A stretch of DNA of 64,000 bases. It comes from Collinsella ihumii. Lineage in GTDB: Bacteria; Actinomycetota; Coriobacteriia; Coriobacteriales; Coriobacteriaceae. The number at the start of each line of letters is the position of its first letter. Position 1 is the stretch's first letter. The position numbers and the translations under genes were made by a program. The stretch covers positions 93,888 to 157,887 of the forward strand of contig NZ_FCOU01000002.1 of the NCBI RefSeq assembly GCF_900046475.1. Direction: 5' to 3'. Shown here piece after piece: positions 16,715 to 25,138 of the stretch. Below the pieces are notes generated by a model. The model saw only the letters and a list, made by a program, of their open reading frames with translations. It made no database searches and was not told the origin of the DNA.

Positions 16715-18280
16715 TCAGAACTGTGCGTACATGGGGTCAACCGGCTGGTAGTTCTCGCCGTACGCCCCGAACACGATGGCGACCAGAAACAGCGTCATGA
16801 CCACGGCTGCGCGCCCCGCATAAGGCGCCGGACACAGCCGGGCGAGAGGATGGACGCCGCTCTCCCGCGCGCGCCCCACCGCAGCCAGAACCAGGATCGC
16901 CACGGCAACCAGGGCGAAGTCCGCGGCGTCCATGCCCAAGCCGAGGACGGTGCCGTCCACAGCCGATGCGAACGTGAACCCGCCCACGAGGCGGCCGAGC
17001 ATGGCCAGCGCGTCGCCGGCGCTCGAGGCGCGGAAGATGAGCTCGCCCACCACGACCACCGCAAGCGTGCGCACGCGCTGCCACGCGCGCCAGGCGGCAC
17101 CTGAGCGCGACACGCCCATGCGGCCGCAGATCGCGTCTCCCGCCAGGCCCGCGAACCCTCCGAGCCAGATGAGCACGAAGTAGTAGAGTCCGAACAGCAG
17201 GTACTGGCTGCCCGCGCCGTGCCATATCCCGTTGCCGAGCCACACGCAGCCGAGGGCGATGCCGCTCGCGGCAAGCGGCCCCACGCGGTTGCCGAGCACG
17301 CGGCGGGCGGCGCCGGTCACGCGCTTGACGGGAGCGCTCAACGACACCGGGTAGAACACGTAGTCGCGAAACCATGCGCCCAAAGAGATGTGCCAGCGCT
17401 GCCAGAACTCCGCCGCCGTGCGCGACGCGAAGGGCTGACGGAAGTTCTCAGGCATCGTCACGCCGAAGATGCGCCCCGCGCCGACGGCGAAATCCATCGT
17501 GCCCGAGAAATCGCAGTACAGCTGCAGGGTGTAGAGGGTGGCCGCCAGGGCGATGACGCCCCCGTCGTAGGCGGCATGGTCGGAAAACACCGTCTTGACC
17601 AGCACGTTCACGCGATCGGCCACGACCATCTTCTTGACCAGGCCCCACATGATGCGCACCGACCCGCTCCACAGGCCGTCGACCGTGATGGGCCTGCCCG
17701 CCGAAAGGCTCGTGCCCACCTGGCCGTACCGGGAGATCGGACCCTCCATGACCTGCGGGAAAAATGACAGGAACAAGGCGAGCCTCAACGGGTTGCGCTC
17801 CGCCTGCACCCCGCCTCGGTACACGTCGACCACGTACGAGACCGCCTGCAGCGAGTAGAACGAGATGCCCATGGGCACGCCGATACCCGAGATGTCCAGC
17901 ACTCCGCCTGCGGGCACGAAATGGGGCAGATAGCGCAGCACCGCCAGCAGACCGATGTTGACCGCCACGCCCACCGTCACGGCGCCGCGACGGTAGCGAC
18001 GATAGCGACGCTTCACCGCGCGCCGGGCATCCGAGTCCGCAGCCGCCGCGCGCGCCGCCGCCTGCTGCCGATCCAACGAGGAAAGCGCCAGGCCCACCAA
18101 CCAGATGGATACGGCGGAGAGCAGCACGAACGCGATGAGCACCCCGCTGACGCTCGCGTAGAACACGCAGCTCGCGGCCAGCAGCACGTAGGGGCGCACG
18201 CGCGGGGGCACCAGCTGGTAGAGCAGCACGGTGAGAGGCAGGATGACCCCGAGCATCGCCACCGAGAAATACGATTCCAT
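16715..18280 (-). CDS. MBOAT-family O-acyltransferase (DltB-like)
   Basis: A 521-residue polytopic membrane acyltransferase. The central hallmark FWQRWHISLGAWFRDYVFYP and the catalytic His in GNGIWHGAGSQYLLFGLYYF are present; YTLQLYCDFSGTMDFAVGAG is the conserved re-entrant loop seen in DltB and AlgI. It would take an acyl or aminoacyl group from the small carrier protein encoded just upstream and pass it to an acceptor outside the cell with the SGNH protein downstream. It is longer than classical DltB (about 400), with an extra basic cytoplasmic loop near residues 70-95. ATG at 18280 lies 27 bases after the carrier gene stop. Confidence 0.87.
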   Translation of the reverse strand: MESYFSVAMLGVILPLTVLLYQLVPPRVRPYVLLAASCVFYASVSGVLIAFVLLSAVSIWLVGLALSSLDRQQAAARAAAADSDARRAVKRRYRRYRRGAVTVGVAVNIGLLAVLRYLPHFVPAGGVLDISGIGVPMGISFYSLQAVSYVVDVYRGGVQAERNPLRLALFLSFFPQVMEGPISRYGQVGTSLSAGRPITVDGLWSGSVRIMWGLVKKMVVADRVNVLVKTVFSDHAAYDGGVIALAATLYTLQLYCDFSGTMDFAVGAGRIFGVTMPENFRQPFASRTAAEFWQRWHISLGAWFRDYVFYPVSLSAPVKRVTGAARRVLGNRVGPLAASGIALGCVWLGNGIWHGAGSQYLLFGLYYFVLIWLGGFAGLAGDAICGRMGVSRSGAAWRAWQRVRTLAVVVVGELIFRASSAGDALAMLGRLVGGFTFASAVDGTVLGLGMDAADFALVAVAILVLAAVGRARESGVHPLARLCPAPYAGRAAVVMTLFLVAIVFGAYGENYQPVDPMYAQF

Positions 18281-18307
18281 AGCGATCGTCCCCGAAGCCG
18301 ACAGGCC

Positions 18308-18541
18308 CTACAGATCGGCCGCGCGCAGGCGGCTGACCATATCCCAGATCCCGGAGAGGGTGTTGAAGTTCGCGGGAACGATCTCCACTGCCGGGATGAT
18401 GATGTCGAAGGCGTCCTCCAGCTCCGAGACGAGCGCGAGGATCGTGAGCGAATCGAGCACGCGCGCATCCACCAGATCGGTGCGGGTGCGATAGTCCTCG
18501 CCGGGTTTGAGGTCTTCGAGAATGTCGAGAATGGCGTCCAT
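18308..18541 (-). CDS. Acyl/aminoacyl carrier protein (DltC-like)
   Basis: A 77-residue acidic carrier. The motif DARVLDSLTILALVSELEDA contains the Ser (about residue 31) that would receive 4'-phosphopantetheine, followed by the typical second helix and FDIIIPAVEIVPANFNTLSG. Size and pattern match DltC and other stand-alone carriers of adenylation enzymes. ATG at 18541 follows GGAAAGGAC. It should be charged by the adenylating enzyme encoded at 20138-21730 and discharged by the MBOAT protein. A 186-base gap separates it from the decarboxylase gene; no other gene is visible there. Confidence 0.87.
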   Translation of the reverse strand: MDAILDILEDLKPGEDYRTRTDLVDARVLDSLTILALVSELEDAFDIIIPAVEIVPANFNTLSGIWDMVSRLRAADL

Positions 18542-18727
18542 GGGTAGTCCTTTCCAATCGATTGATGCGAGACGGCGCGAACGCGCGCCGAGGATGACCG
18601 AGGGGCGGGTTGCACCCCAGCCGCGGGGGACGGGTGCAGGCGGCAGGCCGCCACTTTGGATTCGGAAGGATGGCGGGTACGGCGGTCTGCCGTCTGCGCC
18701 CGTTCCTCGCGGCTGCCCTTGAGCCGG

Positions 18728-19972
18728 TTAGGGCGTCGGGGAGTTGAGCGGATCGGTGGGAAGCGCGTCGCGCACCAGGCGGGCCTCGCCCGATCGGTCC
18801 ACGACCAGCACGCGCGGCAGGTCACGGCTCAAGAACAAGGAGATGCCCTCGGTGGCGCAGTAGGCTCCCGCCGTGCCGAACGCCAGCACGTCTCCGGTCC
18901 GCAGGCCCGCAATCGGCATCTGCTTGGCGAGCAGGTCGTTCGCCGTGCAGAGCGACCCGCAGATGTTCCAGGCCTCGGATGCCAGGTCCGAACCTGCCGC
19001 GGGCGCCTCGTCCGCAGGCGCGCCGCCGGCTTGCGACAACAGCCGGCACGGGGGCTGGCGCATGGCCATCGACTGCCCGTAGTAGGCCAGATGGTGCATG
19101 CCGCCGTCCACGATCGCGTAGCGCGCGCCCGCGTTCTCCTTGGCGTCCTCGACGCGCGTCAGATAGGTGCCGCAGCTTGCGACCATGCTTCGGCCCACCT
19201 CAAGCGTGACGTGACCGCGCCACGCCATGCCCTCGAGCAGGCCGGCGAGCTCGGCGAGAAACGCGGTCTCGTCGAACGCGTCGCCCGCGAAGTACGCGAC
19301 CGGCAAGCCGGGTCCGTACTCGAGCTCCGGCGCCTCCCATCCGAGCTCGTCTGCCATCTCGGACAGCAGCCGGTCGACGCGGGAAAGCTCGCGGCCGATG
19401 CGCTTCAGCGAGGTCTTCTGCGTTCCGGAGAAGAACTGCACGCCGCGCAGATCCGCATGCGGGTCGTCGAGCGCCCGACAGGCAAGCTGCTTGAGCTCGC
19501 CTGCGTCAACGCCGAACTGGTTGCCGCTCGTCAGGCGGAGCAGCAACGGAACGCAAGCCCTGTGGGCGCGCGCCCGATCCAGCACCAGGTCCATCTGGGC
19601 ACGCGACTCCACCGTCACCGCGGCGGGCATCTCGGGCCACCGGAGCGCCGCGTCCACCGTCTGCGCATCCTTGTGCACGCCGGACACCACGACGGCACCG
19701 GCAGGCACTTGCATGCGCTCGCAGATGCGCAGCTCGCCCGGCGAGCACGCCTCGATACGGTCCACGAGCGAGACGAGCTCGGGCAGCACGAAGGTGTTCG
19801 CCTTCATGGCGAAGCACAGGCCCACGCCCTCCGGGAGCATCTCACGCAGGTACGCGACGCGATCAGCGAGAACGCGCACGTCGAACACATAGGACGGCGT
19901 GCCGAAGTCCCGCGCAAGCCGAAGCAGGCCCGCGTCGTCCATTCCGAGGCCCGCAGGAACCGTTACGTTCAT
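18728..19972 (-). CDS. PLP-dependent decarboxylase, ornithine/diaminopimelate family, in dlt-like operon
   Basis: A 414-residue fold-type III PLP enzyme. The PLP Lys lies in LCFAMKANTF (near residue 50), the phosphate loop region is ELEYGPGLPVAYF, and the active-site Cys of the diaminopimelate/ornithine decarboxylase group is in NICGSLCTANDLLAK (about residue 320). VDGGMHHLAYYGQSMAMR matches the C-terminal barrel contact. ATG at 19972 follows GAAAGGAC. Its position between the adenylating enzyme and the carrier suggests it makes an amine or modified amino acid for the pathway; free lysine biosynthesis is a weaker explanation. The substrate cannot be told from sequence. Confidence 0.83.
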   Translation of the reverse strand: MNVTVPAGLGMDDAGLLRLARDFGTPSYVFDVRVLADRVAYLREMLPEGVGLCFAMKANTFVLPELVSLVDRIEACSPGELRICERMQVPAGAVVVSGVHKDAQTVDAALRWPEMPAAVTVESRAQMDLVLDRARAHRACVPLLLRLTSGNQFGVDAGELKQLACRALDDPHADLRGVQFFSGTQKTSLKRIGRELSRVDRLLSEMADELGWEAPELEYGPGLPVAYFAGDAFDETAFLAELAGLLEGMAWRGHVTLEVGRSMVASCGTYLTRVEDAKENAGARYAIVDGGMHHLAYYGQSMAMRQPPCRLLSQAGGAPADEAPAAGSDLASEAWNICGSLCTANDLLAKQMPIAGLRTGDVLAFGTAGAYCATEGISLFLSRDLPRVLVVDRSGEARLVRDALPTDPLNSPTP

Positions 19973-20137
19973 GGGAAGTCCTTTCGTTTTCCGTTCGTGT
20001 CCGGATAAGGCCGCGGCCGCGGCCGCTTCGATCCGGGCGCGCTTTGGCCGCCTGCTCTCCCGCATGGGAGGAGACGTATGACTGTTGCGATATCGAAGAA
20101 GGGAAAGCAGCCGGCCGAAGCGCGCCCGGCAAGGTGC

Positions 20138-21730
20138 TCAGTTCGGAGACACCGCCCGTCGGTCCGCATGCAGGCGGAGGAGCTCGGCGCGGTCCACCTT
20201 GCCGTTCTTGGTGAGCGGCATGGTCTCCACCGGCACCACCGCCGCCGGCACGAACGGTCCGGGCAGCACCCGAGCCACGGCGTGGCGCAGGGCGCGCACG
20301 TCGATGTCCGCCCCTTCCACGAAGGCGCAGATCCGCTGTCGGCGCGCGTCGTACGCGCATCGGCAGCGCAGCACGCCCGGTTGCCGCTCGAACGCGGCAT
20401 CGACCTCCTCGAGCTCGATGCGATGCCCCAGATGCTTGATCTGGTTGTCCGCCCGCCCGCAGAAGAAGAGTTCCCCGCCGTCCCCCAGACGCACCAGGTC
20501 GCCGGTGCGGTACAGGGTCTCGCGCACGAGCGGCTGCAGTGGATTGCGCACGAAGGCCCGCGCGGTGCGCTCGTCGTCGCCCGCGTACCCCGAGGCGAGC
20601 GCCGAGCCGCCCACGTACAGCTCGCCCATCTCGCCGGACCCGCGGACCTCATGCCCCGCGCCGTCCAGCACCAAAACGCGCCGGTTGGAAAACGGTTCTC
20701 CCAAAGGCATGCCGTCCCCATACGCCCGTTCGCGATCGACCTCGTGGAACAGGCAGTTGCACGTGACCTCGGTGGGGCCGTACAGGTTCACGAAGCGCGC
20801 TTGGGGCAGGCGCTCCATCCAGAGCCGCAGGTGATGCGGGGGCATGACCTCGCCGCTGAACATGACGAAGCGCACCCGCGGCAGATCCGCCCGCTCCAAG
20901 CCGCGCAGGGCGGACAGCAGGCACAGCGCGGCCACCGCCCACACCATGACGGTCACGCGATGGGCTCGCAGCGCGTCCATCAGCTCCGAGGGCGCCGAGA
21001 ACAGGCGACGCGGCAGGATGACCAGCCGCGCGCCGGCGGCCAAAGACCCGTAGATGTCCTTGACCGAGACATCGAAGTCGAACGGCGCCTGGTTGCCCAA
21101 GATGTCGTCCGGACGCAGCCCGAACGTCTCGACGAACGTGCCCACGAAGTCGACGATGGCGCGATGGCTCACGACGACCCCTTTCGGCGTCCCCGTCGAG
21201 CCCGACGTGAACAGCACGTACGCGGCGTCGCTGTCCACGATGCCGCGCGCGGTGCGCGCGAGCCCAGCAACGTCTACGGGGCACTCGACCAGCTCCTCGG
21301 CAGCCAGCACGTCCGCCTCGGGAAAGCGCTCGCGCGCGGCCTCCCGGTCAGAGGCGGCGGCGATGACGGCCCTAGCGCCCGACGCCTTCAGCACCGCGCG
21401 GGAGCGCTCGACGGGCGCCGCCATGTCCACGGGCACGTAGCAGCCCCCGGCCGCAAGGACCCCGAACATGGCCGCGAGCATCAGCGAGCTCTTCTCCATG
21501 AACAGTACGACGGGCACGCCCGCATACCCGCCCGCGATCAGCCCGGACCCTGCACGGCGCGCACGGGAAAACAGCTGTCCGTAGGTATGCGACGAGCGCT
21601 CGTCCACAACCGCCACCCTGCCCGGATGACGGGCCGCCCCGCGCTCGAGAAACACAAGTGCGGTATGGCGGTACGCAGAGGCCCCCGCCTCGACGGCGGC
21701 GGGAGCGCTCTTAACAAGCACCTCGTACAT
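20138..21730 (-). CDS. Amino acid adenylating enzyme (DltA-like AMP-binding protein)
   Basis: A 530-residue stand-alone adenylation domain, first gene of the operon. Core motifs: AAYVLFTSGSTGTPKGVVVS (A3), NLYGPTEVTCNCLF (A5), ELYVGGSALASGYAGDDERT (A6), LYRTGDLVRLGDGGELFFCG with RADNQIKHLGHRIELEEVDA (A7-A8), and the catalytic Lys in LTKNGKVDRAELL (A10). It activates a carboxylic acid, probably an amino acid, as the adenylate and loads it on the carrier protein at 18308-18541. DltA itself is similar in length (about 500) and loads D-alanine, but gene order here differs from dltABCD and a decarboxylase is inserted. ATG at 21730 follows GAGAGGAGG. Confidence 0.88.
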   Translation of the reverse strand: MYEVLVKSAPAAVEAGASAYRHTALVFLERGAARHPGRVAVVDERSSHTYGQLFSRARRAGSGLIAGGYAGVPVVLFMEKSSLMLAAMFGVLAAGGCYVPVDMAAPVERSRAVLKASGARAVIAAASDREAARERFPEADVLAAEELVECPVDVAGLARTARGIVDSDAAYVLFTSGSTGTPKGVVVSHRAIVDFVGTFVETFGLRPDDILGNQAPFDFDVSVKDIYGSLAAGARLVILPRRLFSAPSELMDALRAHRVTVMVWAVAALCLLSALRGLERADLPRVRFVMFSGEVMPPHHLRLWMERLPQARFVNLYGPTEVTCNCLFHEVDRERAYGDGMPLGEPFSNRRVLVLDGAGHEVRGSGEMGELYVGGSALASGYAGDDERTARAFVRNPLQPLVRETLYRTGDLVRLGDGGELFFCGRADNQIKHLGHRIELEEVDAAFERQPGVLRCRCAYDARRQRICAFVEGADIDVRALRHAVARVLPGPFVPAAVVPVETMPLTKNGKVDRAELLRLHADRRAVSPN

Positions 21731-21802
21731 CGTGTCGACCTCCTCTCGATTCCCGGCGTCTGCCGGGTCGCTCGATTTCGACTATCAAGCTTACGGAGGC
21801 CT

Positions 21803-21835
21803 CCTTCAGGACCCCTGAAGGGAACCTAAAGGTTC
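21803..21835 (-). promoter_or_regulatory. Adjacent hairpins upstream of the dlt-like operon
   Basis: CCTTCAGG-ACC-CCTGAAGG (21803-21821) and GAACCT-AA-AGGTTC (21822-21835) are two perfect, abutting inverted repeats in the 110 bases before the operon start. Neither is followed by a T run on the operon strand, so they look like operator or leader structures. Confidence 0.45.
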
Positions 21836-21970
21836 GCTAAGAGTGAGGCTGTTGGACGGAGCCGATTTGTCCAGATTTTGGTACATACGATAATTTGCAT
21901 AATTCTATGGTTATTATGCAGAAATATTGGTAGTTTGCGCATTTCGCGGGAAGGCGGCTTGACCGGGGCC

Positions 21971-22120
21971 GAGTTTGTCATTGTTTTTGGGTCCCGTTTT
22001 CCCACCGTCGCGATGGCTTCGACATTTCCGCAGGATCCAACTGGGGAAATGTCGAGAGGTGCGGCGCATGTGGAGAATCGGCACCGAAAAACAATGACAA
22101 ACTCGGTATGCAGGTTTTTT
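21971..22120. ncRNA. Structured palindromic element, copy 1 (candidate RNA)
   Basis: Outer arms GAGTTTGTCATTGTTTTTG (21971-21989) and CGAAAAACAATGACAAACTC (22085-22104) pair completely. An inner stem GACATTT/AAATGTC holds the conserved CCGCAGGAtcCAACTGGG. The 3' side keeps GGTGCGGCGCATGTGG and ends in a run of six T (22115-22120). A second copy at 62053-62203 has the same layout with different but complementary stem bases. It may be a transcribed small RNA, a terminator-like element or a non-autonomous mobile palindrome; strand is not settled. Confidence 0.55.
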
Positions 22121-22132
22121 CATCTGGTCGCT

Positions 22133-22436
22133 GTGCAAATTGGGGACGTACCTTCCGCATGCACTTCCGAACAGCCGGGAGCGCGACCCGCCCCGCCTCC
22201 CGGCTGCGACGAGCACCGGGGGCTCGCCCAGGACGCGCAGCGCCACAAGGCGCTCGGCAACTCCATAACAGCGCTGGTCATCGCGTGGAGAGGCCGGCGC
22301 ATCGAGTGAGCTCTGCCCAGTCTGGCGGAGCCGCGACTGCATATCGGGGACGTACCTTCCGCATGCGCTTGTGCACGCCGAAGGTACGTCCCCAGCGTGC
22401 AAAAGTGCATGCGGAAGGTACGTCCCCGATTTGCAC
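22133..22436. repeat. GGTACGTCCCC element with terminal inverted repeats
   Basis: The left end GTGCAAATTGGGGACGTACC continuing TTCCGCATGCAC (22133-22164) is complemented by the right end GTGCATGCGGAAGGTACGTC continuing CCCGATTTGCAC (about 22405-22436). Two more inner copies of the end lie at about 22339-22366 and 22374-22396. No protein-like frame is found inside. It separates the structured element at 21971 from the histidine kinase gene. Confidence 0.7.
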
Positions 22437-22461
22437 ACGGGCGGGTGCGGGGCGTGTTTTT

Positions 22462-24159
22462 CTAGCGGTCCGCCTCTTCTGCGCAGGGCAGTTGCAGCAC
22501 GAAGCGGGTCGACCATGGAGCGTCAACGGCAGTGTCGAGGTAGGCCATGCCGCCCATGACCTCGGCGGCGCGGCGCACGATCGAAAGCCCCAGGCCCGTC
22601 CCGCACCCTGCGGCGCGGGCCTCATCCGAGGTCGCGAACGGCTCGAAGATCCGCTCGGCTATCGCAGGGTCAACGCCCTTTCCCGTATCGGACACCGAGA
22701 CCGTCACAAGCCCCGACCCCTCGTCACGCGAACACGCCACGCGGATTCGGACGCCGGGCTCATTATGAACACAGGCGTTGTCTATCAGATTCAGCACCGA
22801 GCGGCACAACAGTTGCACATCGACCAGGGCGCGCGCCGGACCTTCCGCGCACACCTCGAGCGTGCACCCGGCGCTCTCGACCTGCCCGCGCGCCTCGTCG
22901 GCGGCACGGCGCACCTCGCACGCCACGTCGATCTCCAGCAGATGAGGCTCGTACGCGGGATGCTCCATCTTGGAGAAGCTGAACAGCAGGTCGATGAGCT
23001 CGCCCGCCGCCTGCGCCCGATCCCGCATGGAGCGCAGGTAGCCGGGCGCCTTGTCGGGGGGAACCACGCCGTCGGCAAGCGCCTGGGCGTACCCGCCGAT
23101 GACTGTGAGCGGGGTCTTGAGGTCATGGGAGACGTCGGCGATGAGCTGTTGGCGTTCCAGTCGCGCCGTGCGCAGACGGTCCATGAGGTCGGTAAAGTTG
23201 TCATAGGTGGCCATGAGCTCGCGAGGGACCTGCTCGGCGGGGGTGACCTCGCCTCCGTTCCGATACGTCTCGATCGCCCGGTCCAGCGGACGCGCCGCAC
23301 GCCGCATCAGGCGCGCGAGCCCCCAGGCAGCCACGACCGTGGCGATCAACCCGGCAGGAATCGCCAGCAAGGCGATACGTCCCGCATCGTCCACCACGCG
23401 CTGATAGGAGGCATCGTTCACCAGCGGGGCGGCCAGCACCAGCGTGCGCAGGTCGCCGTCAGCTGTCTGGTAATCGAGCCGCTCGACGGACATCCGCGCG
23501 TCGTACATGCCCTTGATGAAGTTGAATTCGCGACGGCTGAGCGAGGTCCTGCCCGAGAACAGGTCGCCGTCTAGAACGTTCAGGTCGGCATCGAGCAGCG
23601 CCTGAGCGTCGATGCGCTTGTAGGCGGCGTCCACGAGCACGTCGGCGCCTCCGTCCGCATCGCCGGCCTCTACGAGCACATCGTACTCGGTGGCCGAGCA
23701 CATCATGATGCGATAGCACGGCTCTCCGTCGACCTGCTCGGAAAACACCTCGTAGAACAGGCCCTCCCGATAATCGTTGATGAGCGGCAGGTAGCTCGCC
23801 CTGATCTTTTTGGCAGCGACGTCGTCGGAGGCGTACAGCCGCGTCCCGTCGCCGTCGAACACCGCGATGCGGCACGAGGAGAGCTCGGGATCCCGCAGCG
23901 CGCCGAACCGGTCGTGCTCGAGATCCCCCTCGTGCGCAAGAACCGTCTCCATGGACGGAAAGGCGGTCGCCAGCAAGAACTCGCCGGCCGCCCCCACCGC
24001 GAAGGCGATAGCACCCAGCACGAACGCGTAGGCCGCGAGCACGGCCAGGCAGCGGGCGGTCAGGCTGCGAGTCGCGACGCGCAGCGCGCCGGCAAGCGAT
24101 CTGCTCCTCATCCCGCGTCGCCCGGATCCACCCCGGACGCGCCCGCTTTCCTTACGCAT
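22462..24159 (-). CDS. Sensor histidine kinase
   Basis: A 565-residue membrane sensor. Two membrane segments (about 36-68 and 258-285) enclose an extracytoplasmic sensing domain of about 190 residues. A HAMP-like linker follows, then the HisKA dimerisation helix with the phosphorylated His near residue 345 (IADVSHDLKTPLTVIGGYAQ) and the ATP-binding domain (NLIDNACVHN, SDTGKGVD, GCGTGLGLSIV). Its ATG (24159) overlaps the last codons of the response regulator gene by 8 bases, so translation is coupled. An internal ATG (24111) is an alternative start. The sensed signal and target genes are unknown; the repeat block directly downstream contains no target. Confidence 0.92.
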   Translation of the reverse strand: MRKESGRVRGGSGRRGMRSRSLAGALRVATRSLTARCLAVLAAYAFVLGAIAFAVGAAGEFLLATAFPSMETVLAHEGDLEHDRFGALRDPELSSCRIAVFDGDGTRLYASDDVAAKKIRASYLPLINDYREGLFYEVFSEQVDGEPCYRIMMCSATEYDVLVEAGDADGGADVLVDAAYKRIDAQALLDADLNVLDGDLFSGRTSLSRREFNFIKGMYDARMSVERLDYQTADGDLRTLVLAAPLVNDASYQRVVDDAGRIALLAIPAGLIATVVAAWGLARLMRRAARPLDRAIETYRNGGEVTPAEQVPRELMATYDNFTDLMDRLRTARLERQQLIADVSHDLKTPLTVIGGYAQALADGVVPPDKAPGYLRSMRDRAQAAGELIDLLFSFSKMEHPAYEPHLLEIDVACEVRRAADEARGQVESAGCTLEVCAEGPARALVDVQLLCRSVLNLIDNACVHNEPGVRIRVACSRDEGSGLVTVSVSDTGKGVDPAIAERIFEPFATSDEARAAGCGTGLGLSIVRRAAEVMGGMAYLDTAVDAPWSTRFVLQLPCAEEADR

Positions 24160-24910
24160 CGAGCCGGTACCCCAAGCCGCGCACGGTCCTGATATAGCGG
24201 GGGCGCAGCGGATCGTCTTCCAGCTTGGCGCGGATGTTCGAGATATGCACCATGACGCTGCCGGCTCCGCCCACCGCAGGCTCCCCGTTCACGCAGGTGT
24301 ACAGCTGGTCCTTGGAGAACACGCGGCCCGGCGAGGCCATGAAGGCGGCCACGATCTTCAGCTCCGCCGCGGTAAGCGGGACGGCGCGGCCCAGGCGGCT
24401 GAACACCAGTCGCTCCGTGTCGAACGAAAGGTCGCCGCAGGTCAAAACCGAAGAAGAGGGAGACGGGGATCTCTGCTCGCCCATCTCGGCACCCGTGCCC
24501 GAAGCGGCCTGCGGGGCGTCGCCGCCCTCGGCGTCGGTCCCCCGCATCGATGCGCGGCGCAGCACCGCGCGAACGTAGGCGGTCACCTCCAACGGGTCGA
24601 ACGGCTTCGAGATGTAACCGTCCGCCCCAGCGTCTAGCCCTACGATCTTGTCGGCGGGCATCGTGCGGGCGGACACGATGATGATCGGCACGTCGCTGAA
24701 CGCACGCGCTGCGCGTATGAAGTCGAAGCCGTTCATGCACGGCATCATGATGTCCACAAGCGCCACATCCACCGGATGCTCGCGCACCGTCGCGAGCGCC
24801 TGCTCCCCGTCCGCAGCCGTAAGCACCTGGAACCCAGCCGCCGCAAGATAGAGGCTCAACAGCTCGACGATGTCCGCGTCGTCCTCGGCTATCAGCACGG
24901 TCTGCGCCAT
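24152..24910 (-). CDS. OmpR/PhoB-family response regulator
   Basis: A 252-residue regulator. The receiver domain (about 1-120) has the acidic pair AEDDADIVELLSLYL, phosphoacceptor Asp in VALVDIMMPCMNGFDFI (near residue 52) and the Lys in YISKPFDPLEVTAYV. A linker rich in Gly, Ala and Ser of about 35 residues is unusually long. The C-terminal winged helix (LTCGDLSFDTERLVFSRLGR to YIRTVRGLGYRLD) binds DNA. ATG at 24910 lies after GGAGGTGCATC; the frame is open further upstream but without a site. It is first in the pair with the kinase at 22462. Confidence 0.92.
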   Translation of the reverse strand: MAQTVLIAEDDADIVELLSLYLAAAGFQVLTAADGEQALATVREHPVDVALVDIMMPCMNGFDFIRAARAFSDVPIIIVSARTMPADKIVGLDAGADGYISKPFDPLEVTAYVRAVLRRASMRGTDAEGGDAPQAASGTGAEMGEQRSPSPSSSVLTCGDLSFDTERLVFSRLGRAVPLTAAELKIVAAFMASPGRVFSKDQLYTCVNGEPAVGGAGSVMVHISNIRAKLEDDPLRPRYIRTVRGLGYRLDA

Positions 24911-25058
24911 GATGCACCTCCGATCTCGATCATTTGCTGACCATCCTAGCGGGTCGGAGGGCATGCCATGGGCAATTCACAGGTGTCTACAATCTGTCGA
25001 CGCCCTGGTACGAGGGTGCGCCCCCATGCTCCGGGAACGAGGCAGACGACAGGGCGCC

Positions 25059-25138
25059 CTGGAAAACGTCGATTGATTATTTTCGCGACGCCGGCATGGG
25101 GCCAGCCGCCGCGGAAGAATCGACCAGCGTTCCCCTAG
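25059..25138. repeat. TAGGGAAAC-type palindromic element (copy 2), supplies the AKR stop codon
   Basis: The left end GGAAAACGTCGATTGATTAT followed by TTTCGCG is the imperfect complement of the right end GCGGAAGAATCGACCAGCGT followed by TCCCCTAG. The total is about 80 bp with a GC-rich middle. The CTAG at the right end contains, on the reverse strand, the TAG stop codon of the aldo/keto reductase gene. The rest of 24911-25058 holds no gene. Confidence 0.6.

Noticed and set aside
15584..17104. Forward-strand frame of about 500 codons opposite the SGNH and MBOAT genes
   Set aside because: Antisense to genes with clear motifs; the translated sequence has no domain and is rich in Arg, His and Ala.
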